This document shows positions 14,049-21,381 of a DNA stretch of 29,348 bases, piece by piece. Both the position numbers and the translations under genes were made by a program. The notes under the pieces are model-generated. The model saw nothing but the letters and a program-made list of their open reading frames with translations, made no database searches and was not told where the DNA came from. Numbering within the stretch: position 1 is the first letter of the stretch; each line of letters begins with the position of its first letter. This DNA is from Citreimonas sp042096055 (GTDB lineage: Bacteria > Pseudomonadota > Alphaproteobacteria > Rhodobacterales > Rhodobacteraceae): positions 1-29,348 of the forward strand of contig NZ_JBELMH010000041.1 in assembly GCF_042096055.1 (NCBI RefSeq), written 5' to 3'.

Positions 14049-16289
14049 TCAGATGACGAAATCGAAGCGCTTTCGCAAGGGCAGGGCGCGGACGCGTTCG
14101 CCGGTCAGGTCGAACAGCGCGTTGGCCAGCGCGGGCGCCGCGGGCGGTGTGCCGACCTCGCCGATGCCGCCCAGACGCTCCTGCACCTGCAGGATGCGCG
14201 TCTCGACCTGCGGCATCTGGGTCATGCGCAGCGGCTCGTAATCGGGGAAGTTCCGCTGCTGGGCCACGCGCCCGTCGAAGGTGATCTCCTCGCCGATGGC
14301 GGCGGAGAGGCCATAGACCATAGCACCGGTCAGCTGCGCCTCGATGATGCCGGGGTCGAGTGCCACGCCCGGATCGGCGGCGATCCAGGCGCGGGTCAGG
14401 CGGATGGCGCCGTCCTGGACCGCGACCTCGATCACCATGGCGACGGGCGTGCCGAAGGAATAGACCATCGCGACGCCGCGGCCGGTGCCCTCGGGCCTGG
14501 CCGAATCCCAGCCGGACATGTCGCGCACCGCCTCGAGCACGCGCCAGGCGGGCTCCCACTCGTCATAGGTGGCGTCCATGCGGAATTGCAGCGGGTCGGC
14601 GCCGGCGGCATGGGCCAGCTCGTCGACGAAACTTTCGTGGTAGAAGCCGTTATGCGACGCGCCGACCGAGCGCCAGAAGCCCACCGGCACGTCGAGATCG
14701 GCGAGGTAGCCGCGCACGCGGTAGTTCGGCACCGCGTAGGGCTGGTTGAACAGCCCGTCGACGTGCACCTTGTCCGGCCCGCCCGGCGCGAAGCCGGTCC
14801 AGCGGTCCAGCGCCTGGCGCGACACCGACGGGCCGGATACGGCCGCGTCGATCAGCACCGGGCGGCCGTCCAGCACCGCGCCGCGCATCCGCGCGATGGT
14901 GCCGGGGCGGTAGAAGTCGTGGGTCATGTCCTCTTCGCGCGACCAGGTCAGCTGCACCGGCGTGCCGGGCACCGCCTTGGCGACGCGCGTGGCGTAGACC
15001 GAGAAGTCGAGTTCGCCCCGCCGGCCGAAGCCGCCGCCCATCAGCGTGGTGTTCACCTCGACCTGCTCGGGCGAGAGGCCCGCCTCGGCGGCGCAGGCGT
15101 CGCGGATGAAGGTCGGCGCCTGGTTGCCGCACCACAGGCGCAGGCCCTCGGGGGTGATCCAGGCTGTGGCGTTCATCGGCTCCATCGTCGCATGGGCAAG
15201 GAACGGCGTGCGGTATTCGGCGGAGATTTCCGTGGCACCCGCGGGCAGGGTTTCCACGTCGCCCTGGTCGCGCATGGTCGAGTTCGCGCCGCCGTCGAAG
15301 CCGGCCTCGATCGCGGCGAACATTGCCTCGGTGGTGCCGGGGCCTGCGGGCGCCTCGGCCCAGTCGATCTGGACCGCGCCGGCGGCCTGCTGGGCCAGCC
15401 AGGTGTTGGTGGCGATGACCGCGATGCCGTCGCCCACGTCCACGATGCGCTCGACCCCCGGCATGCGGGCCGCCTGCCGGTCGTCGTAGCCGGCCATGCC
15501 GCCCCGGTGCGGCGCGCGGCGCAGCGCGGCGAAGCGCATGTCGGGCAGGCGCATGTCGATGGCGAACGTGGCCGTACCGGTGGATTTCGCCGGCACGTCG
15601 AGGCGCGGCTGGGACTCGCCCAGCAGGCGCCAGTCGGCCGGGTCGCGCAGCATCACCGCGCCCGGGTCGATCCCGACCGCCTCGGCGGCGAGGTCGGCAT
15701 AGGGGATGCGCGTGCCGTCGGGGGCGATGACGGCGCCGGCTTCGGTGGCAAGCGCCACGCGGTCGACGTCCAGCCGGCGCGCGGCGGCCTCCTTCAGCGC
15801 CTCGCGCGTGGCGGCGCCGAGGATGCGCAGACGCTCGAACCCGTCCTTCATCGCGCTCGACCCGCCGGTGACCTGCAGGTCCAGCAGCTTGCCCGCGTGG
15901 CCCAGCACCGACCCGAGGTTGTGCGCCATCTCGGAGGCGTCGTAGCCCTTGTTGGGCAGCCCCTCGGCCATCATGGCGGTGTTGTAATAGGCCTGCGCGG
16001 GTGGGCCGTGGATCACCGTCACGTCGGCCAGGTCGACGTCGAGCTCCTCGGCCAGCAGCGCGGCCCAGGTGGTCTGCGTGCCCTGGCCCATCTCGGCGCG
16101 CGGGGCGGCCAGCGTGATGCCGTCCGCGCCGATCAGCACGAAGGGGTTCATCGCGGTCTCGCCCTCGGCCGGGCGCAGCGGGTTGGCGGCGGGGCGGGTG
16201 ACGTACCAGCCGGCGAAGGCGACGCCGCCGACGATGGCTGCCGAGCCGAAGAGGAAGGTGCGCCGGGCGATGGTGCCGATGCGGGACAT
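14049..16289 (-). CDS. Molybdopterin-binding subunit of a xanthine dehydrogenase-family (IorB-like) hydroxylase
   Basis: A 746-residue large subunit of a two-component molybdenum hydroxylase resembling isoquinoline 1-oxidoreductase and related aldehyde dehydrogenases. The N-terminus carries a twin-arginine-like signal (ARRTFLFG, R9-R10, then a hydrophobic stretch), suggesting export or membrane anchoring of the folded enzyme. Cofactor-binding and active-site blocks are present: AEMGQGTQTTWAALLAEELD, LMGGGFGRRGELD, FWRSVGASHNGFYHESFVDE, and near the C-terminus GIGEVGTPPAAPALANA, whose Glu (about 711) is the expected catalytic base. It starts 3 bp after the iron-sulfur subunit gene. There is no FAD subunit, so electrons probably pass to a cytochrome or quinone. 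No XdhC-type maturation gene is in view. The true substrate (N-heterocycle or aldehyde) is not determinable. Confidence 0.88.
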   Translation of the reverse strand: MSRIGTIARRTFLFGSAAIVGGVAFAGWYVTRPAANPLRPAEGETAMNPFVLIGADGITLAAPRAEMGQGTQTTWAALLAEELDVDLADVTVIHGPPAQAYYNTAMMAEGLPNKGYDASEMAHNLGSVLGHAGKLLDLQVTGGSSAMKDGFERLRILGAATREALKEAAARRLDVDRVALATEAGAVIAPDGTRIPYADLAAEAVGIDPGAVMLRDPADWRLLGESQPRLDVPAKSTGTATFAIDMRLPDMRFAALRRAPHRGGMAGYDDRQAARMPGVERIVDVGDGIAVIATNTWLAQQAAGAVQIDWAEAPAGPGTTEAMFAAIEAGFDGGANSTMRDQGDVETLPAGATEISAEYRTPFLAHATMEPMNATAWITPEGLRLWCGNQAPTFIRDACAAEAGLSPEQVEVNTTLMGGGFGRRGELDFSVYATRVAKAVPGTPVQLTWSREEDMTHDFYRPGTIARMRGAVLDGRPVLIDAAVSGPSVSRQALDRWTGFAPGGPDKVHVDGLFNQPYAVPNYRVRGYLADLDVPVGFWRSVGASHNGFYHESFVDELAHAAGADPLQFRMDATYDEWEPAWRVLEAVRDMSGWDSARPEGTGRGVAMVYSFGTPVAMVIEVAVQDGAIRLTRAWIAADPGVALDPGIIEAQLTGAMVYGLSAAIGEEITFDGRVAQQRNFPDYEPLRMTQMPQVETRILQVQERLGGIGEVGTPPAAPALANALFDLTGERVRALPLRKRFDFVI

Positions 16290-16292
16290 CGC

Positions 16293-16748
16293 TCAGACCC
16301 CCTGCGCGGCGGCGCGGATCGCGGCGCGGATGCGGGGATAGGTGCCGCAGCGGCAGAGATTGCCGGCCATCGCGGCGTCGATCTCGTCGTCCGTGGGGTC
16401 GGGCGTGCGGGCCAGCAGGTCGGCGGCCTGCATGATCTGGCCCGACTGGCAGTAGCCGCATTGCGCGACCTGGTGGTCGATCCAGGCCTGCTGCAACCGG
16501 TGCAGCGCGTCCGGGTTGCCGAGGCCCTCGATCGTGGTGACCTCGCCCCAGACGTCCTGCAGGCGCACCTGGCAGGCGCGCGTCGCCTCGCCGTCGATAT
16601 GCACGGTGCAGGCGCCGCAGGCGGCGACGCCGCAGCCGTACTTGGTGCCGGTCAGGCCGAGCGCGTCGCGCAGCACCCACAGCAGCGGCACGTCGCCGGG
16701 CAGGTCCACGGCGTGATCGGTGCCATTGACGGTGATCGAGGTGGCCAT
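16293..16748 (-). CDS. [2Fe-2S]-binding subunit of the IorAB-like molybdenum hydroxylase
   Basis: A 151-residue electron-transfer subunit with two iron-sulfur clusters. The plant-ferredoxin-like cluster uses C39, C44, C47 and C59 (YGCGVAACGACTV, RACQ); the second uses C97, C100, C132 and C134 (CGYCQSGQ and NLCRCGTYPRI). This spacing is standard for the small subunits of the xanthine dehydrogenase family and of isoquinoline oxidoreductase. It shares an operon with the molybdenum subunit (3-bp gap) and lies 72 bp downstream of kynU on the same strand. Confidence 0.93.
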   Translation of the reverse strand: MATSITVNGTDHAVDLPGDVPLLWVLRDALGLTGTKYGCGVAACGACTVHIDGEATRACQVRLQDVWGEVTTIEGLGNPDALHRLQQAWIDHQVAQCGYCQSGQIMQAADLLARTPDPTDDEIDAAMAGNLCRCGTYPRIRAAIRAAAQGV

Positions 16749-16820
16749 CGGTCGGTCTCCGCAGGGGCTGGGTCGAATTTGTGCGTGCCGCGGCGGAAGT
16801 CAATCGCGACGCGGCGGCTC

Positions 16821-18014
16821 TCAGGTCACCGCCTTGCGGGTGCGGTATTCGGGGCGGTCCCAGGCGCCGTCGCGCAGGATCGCGGCCAGCGTGTCCACCG
16901 CCGCGTCGATCTCGGCCTCGCCGATGTAGAGCGGCGTGATCCCGAAGCGCAGGATGTCGGGCGCGCGGAAATCGCCCACCACGCCGCGGGCGATAAGCGC
17001 CTGCATCACGGCGTAGGCCTCGCGGTGGCGGAACGACACCTGGCTGCCGCGGCGGACATGCGCGCGCGGGGTGGCGAGCACGAGGTCGGGGCAGGCGGCC
17101 TCGACCCCCGCGATGAAGCGGTCGCCCAGATCCAGCGCGCGCGCACGCAGCGCGTCCATGTCCACGGTGTCCCAGATGTCCAGCGCCGCTTCGAGCGCGG
17201 CCATCTGCAGCACGGGCGGGGTTCCGACGCGCATCCGCTCGATCCCCGCGCCGGGGGCGTAGTGCAGGTCGAACGCGAAGGGTTTCTGGTGGCCCAGCCA
17301 GCCCGCCAGCGCGGGTTCAGCCACCTCGGCGTGGCGGGGGGCGACGTAGATGAAGGCCGGCCCGCCGGGGCCAGAATTGAGGAACTTGTAGGTGCAGCCC
17401 ACGGCGAAATCGGCGCCTTCGTCGGCCACGCGCACCGGCAGCGCGCCCGCCGAATGCGCGAGGTCCCAGATCGCCAGCGCGCCTGCGTCGTGCGCCGCGC
17501 GCGTCAGCCGCGCCATGTCGTGGCGGCGGCCCGTGCGGTAATCGACCTCGGTGATCAGGATCGCGGCGACATGCTCGTCGATCGCGCCCTCGACCTCTTC
17601 GGGCGCCACGGTCTTCAGCGCGTAGCCGTCGCCCAGCAGGCCCACCAGCCCCTCGGCCATGTACAGATCCGACGGGAAGTTGCCGGTGTCCGACAGGATT
17701 ACCCGGCGGTCGGGGCGCATGCGGATCGCCGCGGCCAGCGCCTGGAAGACCTTGATCGACAGCGTGTCGCCCAGCACGGTGTGCCCCGCCTCGGCGCCGA
17801 TCAGCCGGCCGATCCGGTCGCCCAGGGCGCGCGGCATCGCCATCCAGCCGTGGTCGTTCCAGCCGCCGATCAGGCTTTGGCCCCATTCGTCCGTCATCAT
17901 CCGCTGCAACCGGTCGGGCGCGGCCTTGGGCAGCGGGCCGAGCGAGTTGCCGTCGAGATAGACCAGCCCCTCGGGGATCTGGAAGGCGGCGCGGGTCGCG
18001 GTGAAATCGGTCAT
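16821..18014 (-). CDS. kynU: Kynureninase
   Basis: PLP enzyme that cleaves L-kynurenine to anthranilate and alanine (and 3-hydroxykynurenine to 3-hydroxyanthranilate) in tryptophan degradation. The 397 residues are family-typical. Landmarks are YLDGNSLGPLP at the start, SDTGNFPSDLYMAEGL, the PLP pyridine-binding D184 in AIWDLAHSAGALP, and the Schiff-base lysine K210 in GCTYKFLNSGPGGPAF. ATG 18014 begins the conserved N-terminus and has AGGACAG upstream; longer in-frame versions would run into the divergent promoter region. The other pathway genes (tryptophan dioxygenase, formamidase) are not in the window. It is the first of four same-strand genes, followed by the IorAB-like hydroxylase and a permease. 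Confidence 0.94.
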   Translation of the reverse strand: MTDFTATRAAFQIPEGLVYLDGNSLGPLPKAAPDRLQRMMTDEWGQSLIGGWNDHGWMAMPRALGDRIGRLIGAEAGHTVLGDTLSIKVFQALAAAIRMRPDRRVILSDTGNFPSDLYMAEGLVGLLGDGYALKTVAPEEVEGAIDEHVAAILITEVDYRTGRRHDMARLTRAAHDAGALAIWDLAHSAGALPVRVADEGADFAVGCTYKFLNSGPGGPAFIYVAPRHAEVAEPALAGWLGHQKPFAFDLHYAPGAGIERMRVGTPPVLQMAALEAALDIWDTVDMDALRARALDLGDRFIAGVEAACPDLVLATPRAHVRRGSQVSFRHREAYAVMQALIARGVVGDFRAPDILRFGITPLYIGEAEIDAAVDTLAAILRDGAWDRPEYRTRKAVT

Positions 18015-18065
18015 GTCTGGGCTGTCCTCTGGATCGGGGTCGCGTGGCCCCGTCGTTGCGCGCGC

Positions 18066-18093
18066 ACAGTACCCGGTGACCGCGCCGTGGCAA
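18066..18093 (-). promoter_or_regulatory. Possible kynU promoter
   Basis: On the minus strand TTGCCA (18088-18093), 16-bp spacer, TACTGT (18066-18071), 51 bp before the kynU start. Prediction only. Confidence 0.4.
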
Positions 18094-18125
18094 GCACATG
18101 GGCCGGCCGACGGAAACCGCCGCGC

Positions 18126-18154
18126 TTGCAAACCTATTCAAACCTGCGAATACT
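18126..18154 (+). promoter_or_regulatory. Predicted promoter with tandem CAAACCT repeats
   Basis: TTGCAA (18126-18131), 17-bp spacer, AATACT (18149-18154), 22 bp before the ATG at 18177. The heptamer CAAACCT occurs twice, at 18129-18135 and 18139-18145, exactly 10 bp apart and thus on the same helical face between the promoter boxes, which is suggestive of a regulator site. Confidence 0.45.
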
Positions 18155-18176
18155 TGCACGAGAGGGAGGACACCAC

Positions 18177-19127
18177 ATGCGCATCACCATGCTCGCGCTG
18201 GCGCTGGCGCTCGGCGCCGGGGCCGCCGCCGCGTCCGAGGACATCGCCGACAAGTACCCCGGCTCCGAGCTCTACGACAAACCGGTCGAGGTCATCCCGC
18301 ACGTCTTCAGCGCGATCGGCGCGACCGCCCCGCCGACCTACGAGAACGCGGGCCACAACAACAACCTGTCCTTCGTGCTGACCGGCGACGGCGTGGTGGT
18401 GATCAACGGCGGCGCGTCCGCGCGGCTGGCCGAGGCGCTGCACGACGAGATCCGCGCGATCACCGACCAGCCCGTGCGCCTCGTGATCAACGAGAACGGG
18501 CAGGGGCACGCGATGCTGGGCAATTCGTACTGGGCGGGCCTCGGCGTCGACATCCTGGCGCACGAGGACGCGATCCACGAGATCGAGGAGAACGGCGATT
18601 TCATCCTGCAGGGCATGCAGGGCTACAACCGGGACCGCGCCGAAGGCACCACGGTCGTCGTGCCGAACCGGTCGTTCACCGACCGCGAGGTGATCGAGAT
18701 GGGCGACGTCACGCTGGAGGTGCTGCATCTCGGCCCCGCCCACGGGCCGGGCGACACGCAGGTCTGGATCCCGCAATGGGGCATCGTCATCGCCGGCGAC
18801 ATCGCGTTCCACGAGCGCATGCTGCCGATCTTCGCCGACACCGACACCGATGCCTGGATCGAGACCTTCGAGGGGCCGTTCGCCGCGCTGGAGGCCACCT
18901 ACGTCATCCCCGGCCACGGCCACCCCACCAACATGGCGCAGGTGATGCGCTACACGTCCGAATACCTGCGCGACATCCGCGACCGGATCGGCGCGCGCCT
19001 GGACGAGGGCGGCGATCTGGCCTCGTCCTACTACGTCGACCAGCAGCGATGGGCGCATCTCGACACGTTCGAGGAACTGGCCACCAAGAACGCCGGCCGC
19101 GTCTTCGAGGAGATGGAGTGGGAATGA
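18177..19127 (+). CDS. Exported metallo-beta-lactamase-fold protein with an altered metal motif
   Basis: A 316-residue protein with a signal peptide (hydrophobic residues 4-18, cleavage near AAAAS). The mature part has the metallo-beta-lactamase fold in order: LSFVLTGDGVVVINGG, the first metal-motif region, GPAHGPGDTQVWIP with H189, VIAGDIAF with D208, and VIPGHGHPT with H247. The first motif, normally HxHxDH, reads NENGQGHA, with N107, Q109, H111 and A112 at the four ligand positions by my alignment. Half the usual ligands are thus replaced while the later ones are kept. It resembles the exported hydrolases found near quinoprotein and sulfur-oxidation systems, but no such system is here. AGGGAGGA (18163-18170) marks the ATG. 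A much longer open frame running into it from upstream is non-coding. Confidence 0.85.
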   Translation: MRITMLALALALGAGAAAASEDIADKYPGSELYDKPVEVIPHVFSAIGATAPPTYENAGHNNNLSFVLTGDGVVVINGGASARLAEALHDEIRAITDQPVRLVINENGQGHAMLGNSYWAGLGVDILAHEDAIHEIEENGDFILQGMQGYNRDRAEGTTVVVPNRSFTDREVIEMGDVTLEVLHLGPAHGPGDTQVWIPQWGIVIAGDIAFHERMLPIFADTDTDAWIETFEGPFAALEATYVIPGHGHPTNMAQVMRYTSEYLRDIRDRIGARLDEGGDLASSYYVDQQRWAHLDTFEELATKNAGRVFEEMEWE

Positions 19128-19156
19128 CCCCGCACCGCTTGACGCCGGCCCCCTGC

Positions 19157-19200
19157 GCGTGACTCGGTGGCGGGCGGGGCCGTGCGCCCCGTCGTCACGC
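19157..19200 (+). other. Two-part hairpin abutting the next gene's ribosome-binding site
   Basis: Outer stem GCGTGAC (19157-19163) with GTCACGC (19194-19200); inner stem CGGGGC (19175-19180) with GCCCCG (19186-19191). AAGGAGG starts at 19201, the very next base. It may end the upstream transcript or influence translation of the downstream gene. Confidence 0.45.
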
Positions 19201-19214
19201 AAGGAGGAATTGCG

Positions 19215-19664
19215 GTGAAATGGCTCGATCTGCCGCCGGTCTGGCTGGCGGCGTTTCTGGTGCTCGCCTGGCTGCAGGCGACCTACGGGGCGGGCGGCCT
19301 CGGTTTCGGGGCGGTCTGGGCCGACCTCGCCGGCGGGCTGCTGGTGGGCGGCGGCGTGCTTCTGATCGTGCTGGCCGCGGTCGAGATGCGCCGCGCGCGC
19401 ACCACGATCATCCCGCACCTGGACGCCGACCGCCTGGTCACCACGGGCATCTTCGCGCGCTCGCGCAACCCGATCTACCTGGGCGATTCGATGATCCTGC
19501 TGGGGTTGATCCTGTGTTGGGACGCGGTGCTTGCGCTACCACTGGTGCCGGTCTTCATGTGGATCATCCAGCGGCGCTTCATCCTGCCCGAGGAGGATCG
19601 CCTGATGCGCAAGTTTCGTGCCCAATTTACCCGCTACGCGCAAGAAACCCGGAGGTGGCTTTAA
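19215..19664 (+). CDS. Isoprenylcysteine carboxyl methyltransferase-like membrane protein
   Basis: A 149-residue inner-membrane protein with about four hydrophobic helices. It belongs to the ICMT/phospholipid methyltransferase-like family, which uses S-adenosylmethionine; bacterial members have unknown substrates. The C-terminal half shows the family pattern: TTGIFARSRNPIYLGDSMILLG, then a hydrophobic hairpin and RRFILPEEDRLMRKFRAQFTRYAQETRRW. The start is GTG 19215, seven bases after a strong AAGGAGG (19201-19207); an in-frame ATG at 19167 would place the hairpin in coding sequence. It lies 87 bp after the MBL-fold gene on the same strand. Confidence 0.82.
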   Translation: MKWLDLPPVWLAAFLVLAWLQATYGAGGLGFGAVWADLAGGLLVGGGVLLIVLAAVEMRRARTTIIPHLDADRLVTTGIFARSRNPIYLGDSMILLGLILCWDAVLALPLVPVFMWIIQRRFILPEEDRLMRKFRAQFTRYAQETRRWL

Positions 19665-19791
19665 CTTCGGGGTACGCTATGCTCTATGGCCGCAAGGCTT
19701 GACGGACCGAACCGGTCAGTCATTCAGACCAATCGCCGACCGCATCCCGCCAAGGGGTGCGTCTCAGTCATGAACGAGGGGGACTCGAGAC

Positions 19792-21366
19792 GTGAAGATC
19801 GGGACACCGAAGGAAGTCGAAAAGGGAGAAGCGCGCGTCGCCATGACGCCCGATTCCGCCCGCGCCCTGCAGAAGCTGGGCTTTGAGTGCATGATCCAGG
19901 CCGGCGCCGGCGAGGCCGCGGGCTTCACCGACAGCGCCTACGAAGAGGCCGGCGTCAGCGTGGTCAAGACCGCTGACACGCTGTGGAAGAACGCCGACAT
20001 CATCGCCAAGGTCCGCCCCCCGCGCGAGGCCGAGATCAAGAAGCTGACCGACGGCAAGCTGCTGATCTCGTTCTTCTGGCCCGCCCAGAACGAAGAGCTG
20101 ATGAAGCAGGCCGCCGAAAGCGGCGCCAGCGTGATCGCCATGGACATGGTGCCGCGCATCTCCCGCGCGCAGAAGATGGACGCGCTGTCGTCGATGGCCA
20201 ATATCGCCGGCTACCGCGCGGTGATCGAGGCGGGCAACAATTTCGGCCGCTTCTTCACCGGGCAGATCACCGCCGCCGGCAAGGTTCCCCCGGCGCGCGT
20301 GCTGGTCGTGGGCGCGGGCGTCGCGGGTCTTGCCGCGATCGGCACCTCGACCTCGCTGGGCGCGGTGACCTACGCCTTCGACGTGCGCCCCGAAGTGGCC
20401 GAGCAGGTCGAGTCCATGGGCGCCGAGTTCGTCTACCTCGACTTCGAGGAAGCCGCCGAGGACGGGTCTGAATCGGGCGGCTATGCCAAGCCGTCGAGCC
20501 CCGAGTTCCGCGAGGCGCAGCTGGCCAAGTTCCGCGAGCTGGCGCCCGATATGGACATCGTCATCACCACGGCGCTGATCCCCAACCGCGAGGCGCCCGA
20601 GCTGTGGACCGAGGACATGGTCAAGGCCATGAAGCCCGGCTCGGTGATCGTCGACCTCGCGGCCGAGAAGGGCGGCAACTGCAAGCTGACCGTGATGGAC
20701 GAGAAGATCGTCACCGACAACGGCGTCACGATCATCGGCTACACCGACTTCCCCAGCCGGATGGCGACGCAGAGCTCGACGCTGTATGCGACCAACATCC
20801 GTCACCTGATGACCGATCTCACCCCCGAGAAGGATGGTGAGACCAACCACAACATGGAAGACGACGTCATCCGCGGCGCCACCATCGCGCACGCCAAGGC
20901 GGTGACCTTCCCGCCGCCGCCGCCCAAGGTGAAGGCGATCGCGGCGCAGAAGCCGAAGCCCAAGGAAAAGCAGAAGACCCCCGAGGAGAAACGCGCCGAG
21001 GAGGTCGCCGCCTTCAAGGCCCAGACCAAGCAGCAGGTGACCCTGCTGACCGTCGGCGCGGTGCTGATCCTGGCGCTGGGGCTGATCGCTCCGGCCAGCT
21101 TCATGCAGCACTTCATCGTCTTCGTGCTGTCGATCTTCGTCGGCTTCCAGGTCATCTGGGGCGTCAGCCATTCGCTGCACACGCCGCTCATGGCGGTGAC
21201 GAACGCGATCTCGTCGATCATCATCCTGGGCGCGCTGATGCAGATCGGCTCCAGCTCGTTCCTGGTGATCCTGCTGGCCGCGCTGTCGGTCTTCATGGCC
21301 GGGATCAACATCTTCGGCGGCTTCCTCGTCACCCGGCGCATGCTCGCCATGTTCCAGAAATCGTAA
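19792..21366 (+). CDS. pntA: NAD(P) transhydrogenase alpha subunit
   Basis: Subunit of the proton-translocating transhydrogenase, which uses the proton gradient to reduce NADP+ with NADH. The 524 residues contain the NAD(H)-binding domain I (KIGTPKEVEKGEARVAMTPDS at the start, Rossmann VLVVGAGVAGLAAIGT with FDVRPEVAEQVESMGAEF) and, after a Pro/Lys-rich linker near residue 400, four membrane helices of domain II. This corresponds to the two-gene pntAB architecture rather than the split three-gene one. The start is GTG 19792, preceded by GAGGGGGA. The 127-bp upstream gap has a TTGACG at 19699-19704 with no convincing -10. pntB follows after 15 bp. Confidence 0.95.
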   Translation: MKIGTPKEVEKGEARVAMTPDSARALQKLGFECMIQAGAGEAAGFTDSAYEEAGVSVVKTADTLWKNADIIAKVRPPREAEIKKLTDGKLLISFFWPAQNEELMKQAAESGASVIAMDMVPRISRAQKMDALSSMANIAGYRAVIEAGNNFGRFFTGQITAAGKVPPARVLVVGAGVAGLAAIGTSTSLGAVTYAFDVRPEVAEQVESMGAEFVYLDFEEAAEDGSESGGYAKPSSPEFREAQLAKFRELAPDMDIVITTALIPNREAPELWTEDMVKAMKPGSVIVDLAAEKGGNCKLTVMDEKIVTDNGVTIIGYTDFPSRMATQSSTLYATNIRHLMTDLTPEKDGETNHNMEDDVIRGATIAHAKAVTFPPPPPKVKAIAAQKPKPKEKQKTPEEKRAEEVAAFKAQTKQQVTLLTVGAVLILALGLIAPASFMQHFIVFVLSIFVGFQVIWGVSHSLHTPLMAVTNAISSIIILGALMQIGSSSFLVILLAALSVFMAGINIFGGFLVTRRMLAMFQKS

Positions 21367-21381
21367 GCGGGAGACAGGATC

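Noticed and set aside
13950..18176. A very long plus-strand open frame that runs in frame into the MBL-fold gene
   Set aside because: It is antisense to kynU, the hydroxylase genes and part of the permease gene, all of which have family-level matches. Its translation is His/Arg/Gly-rich low-complexity sequence typical of antisense frames in high-GC DNA.
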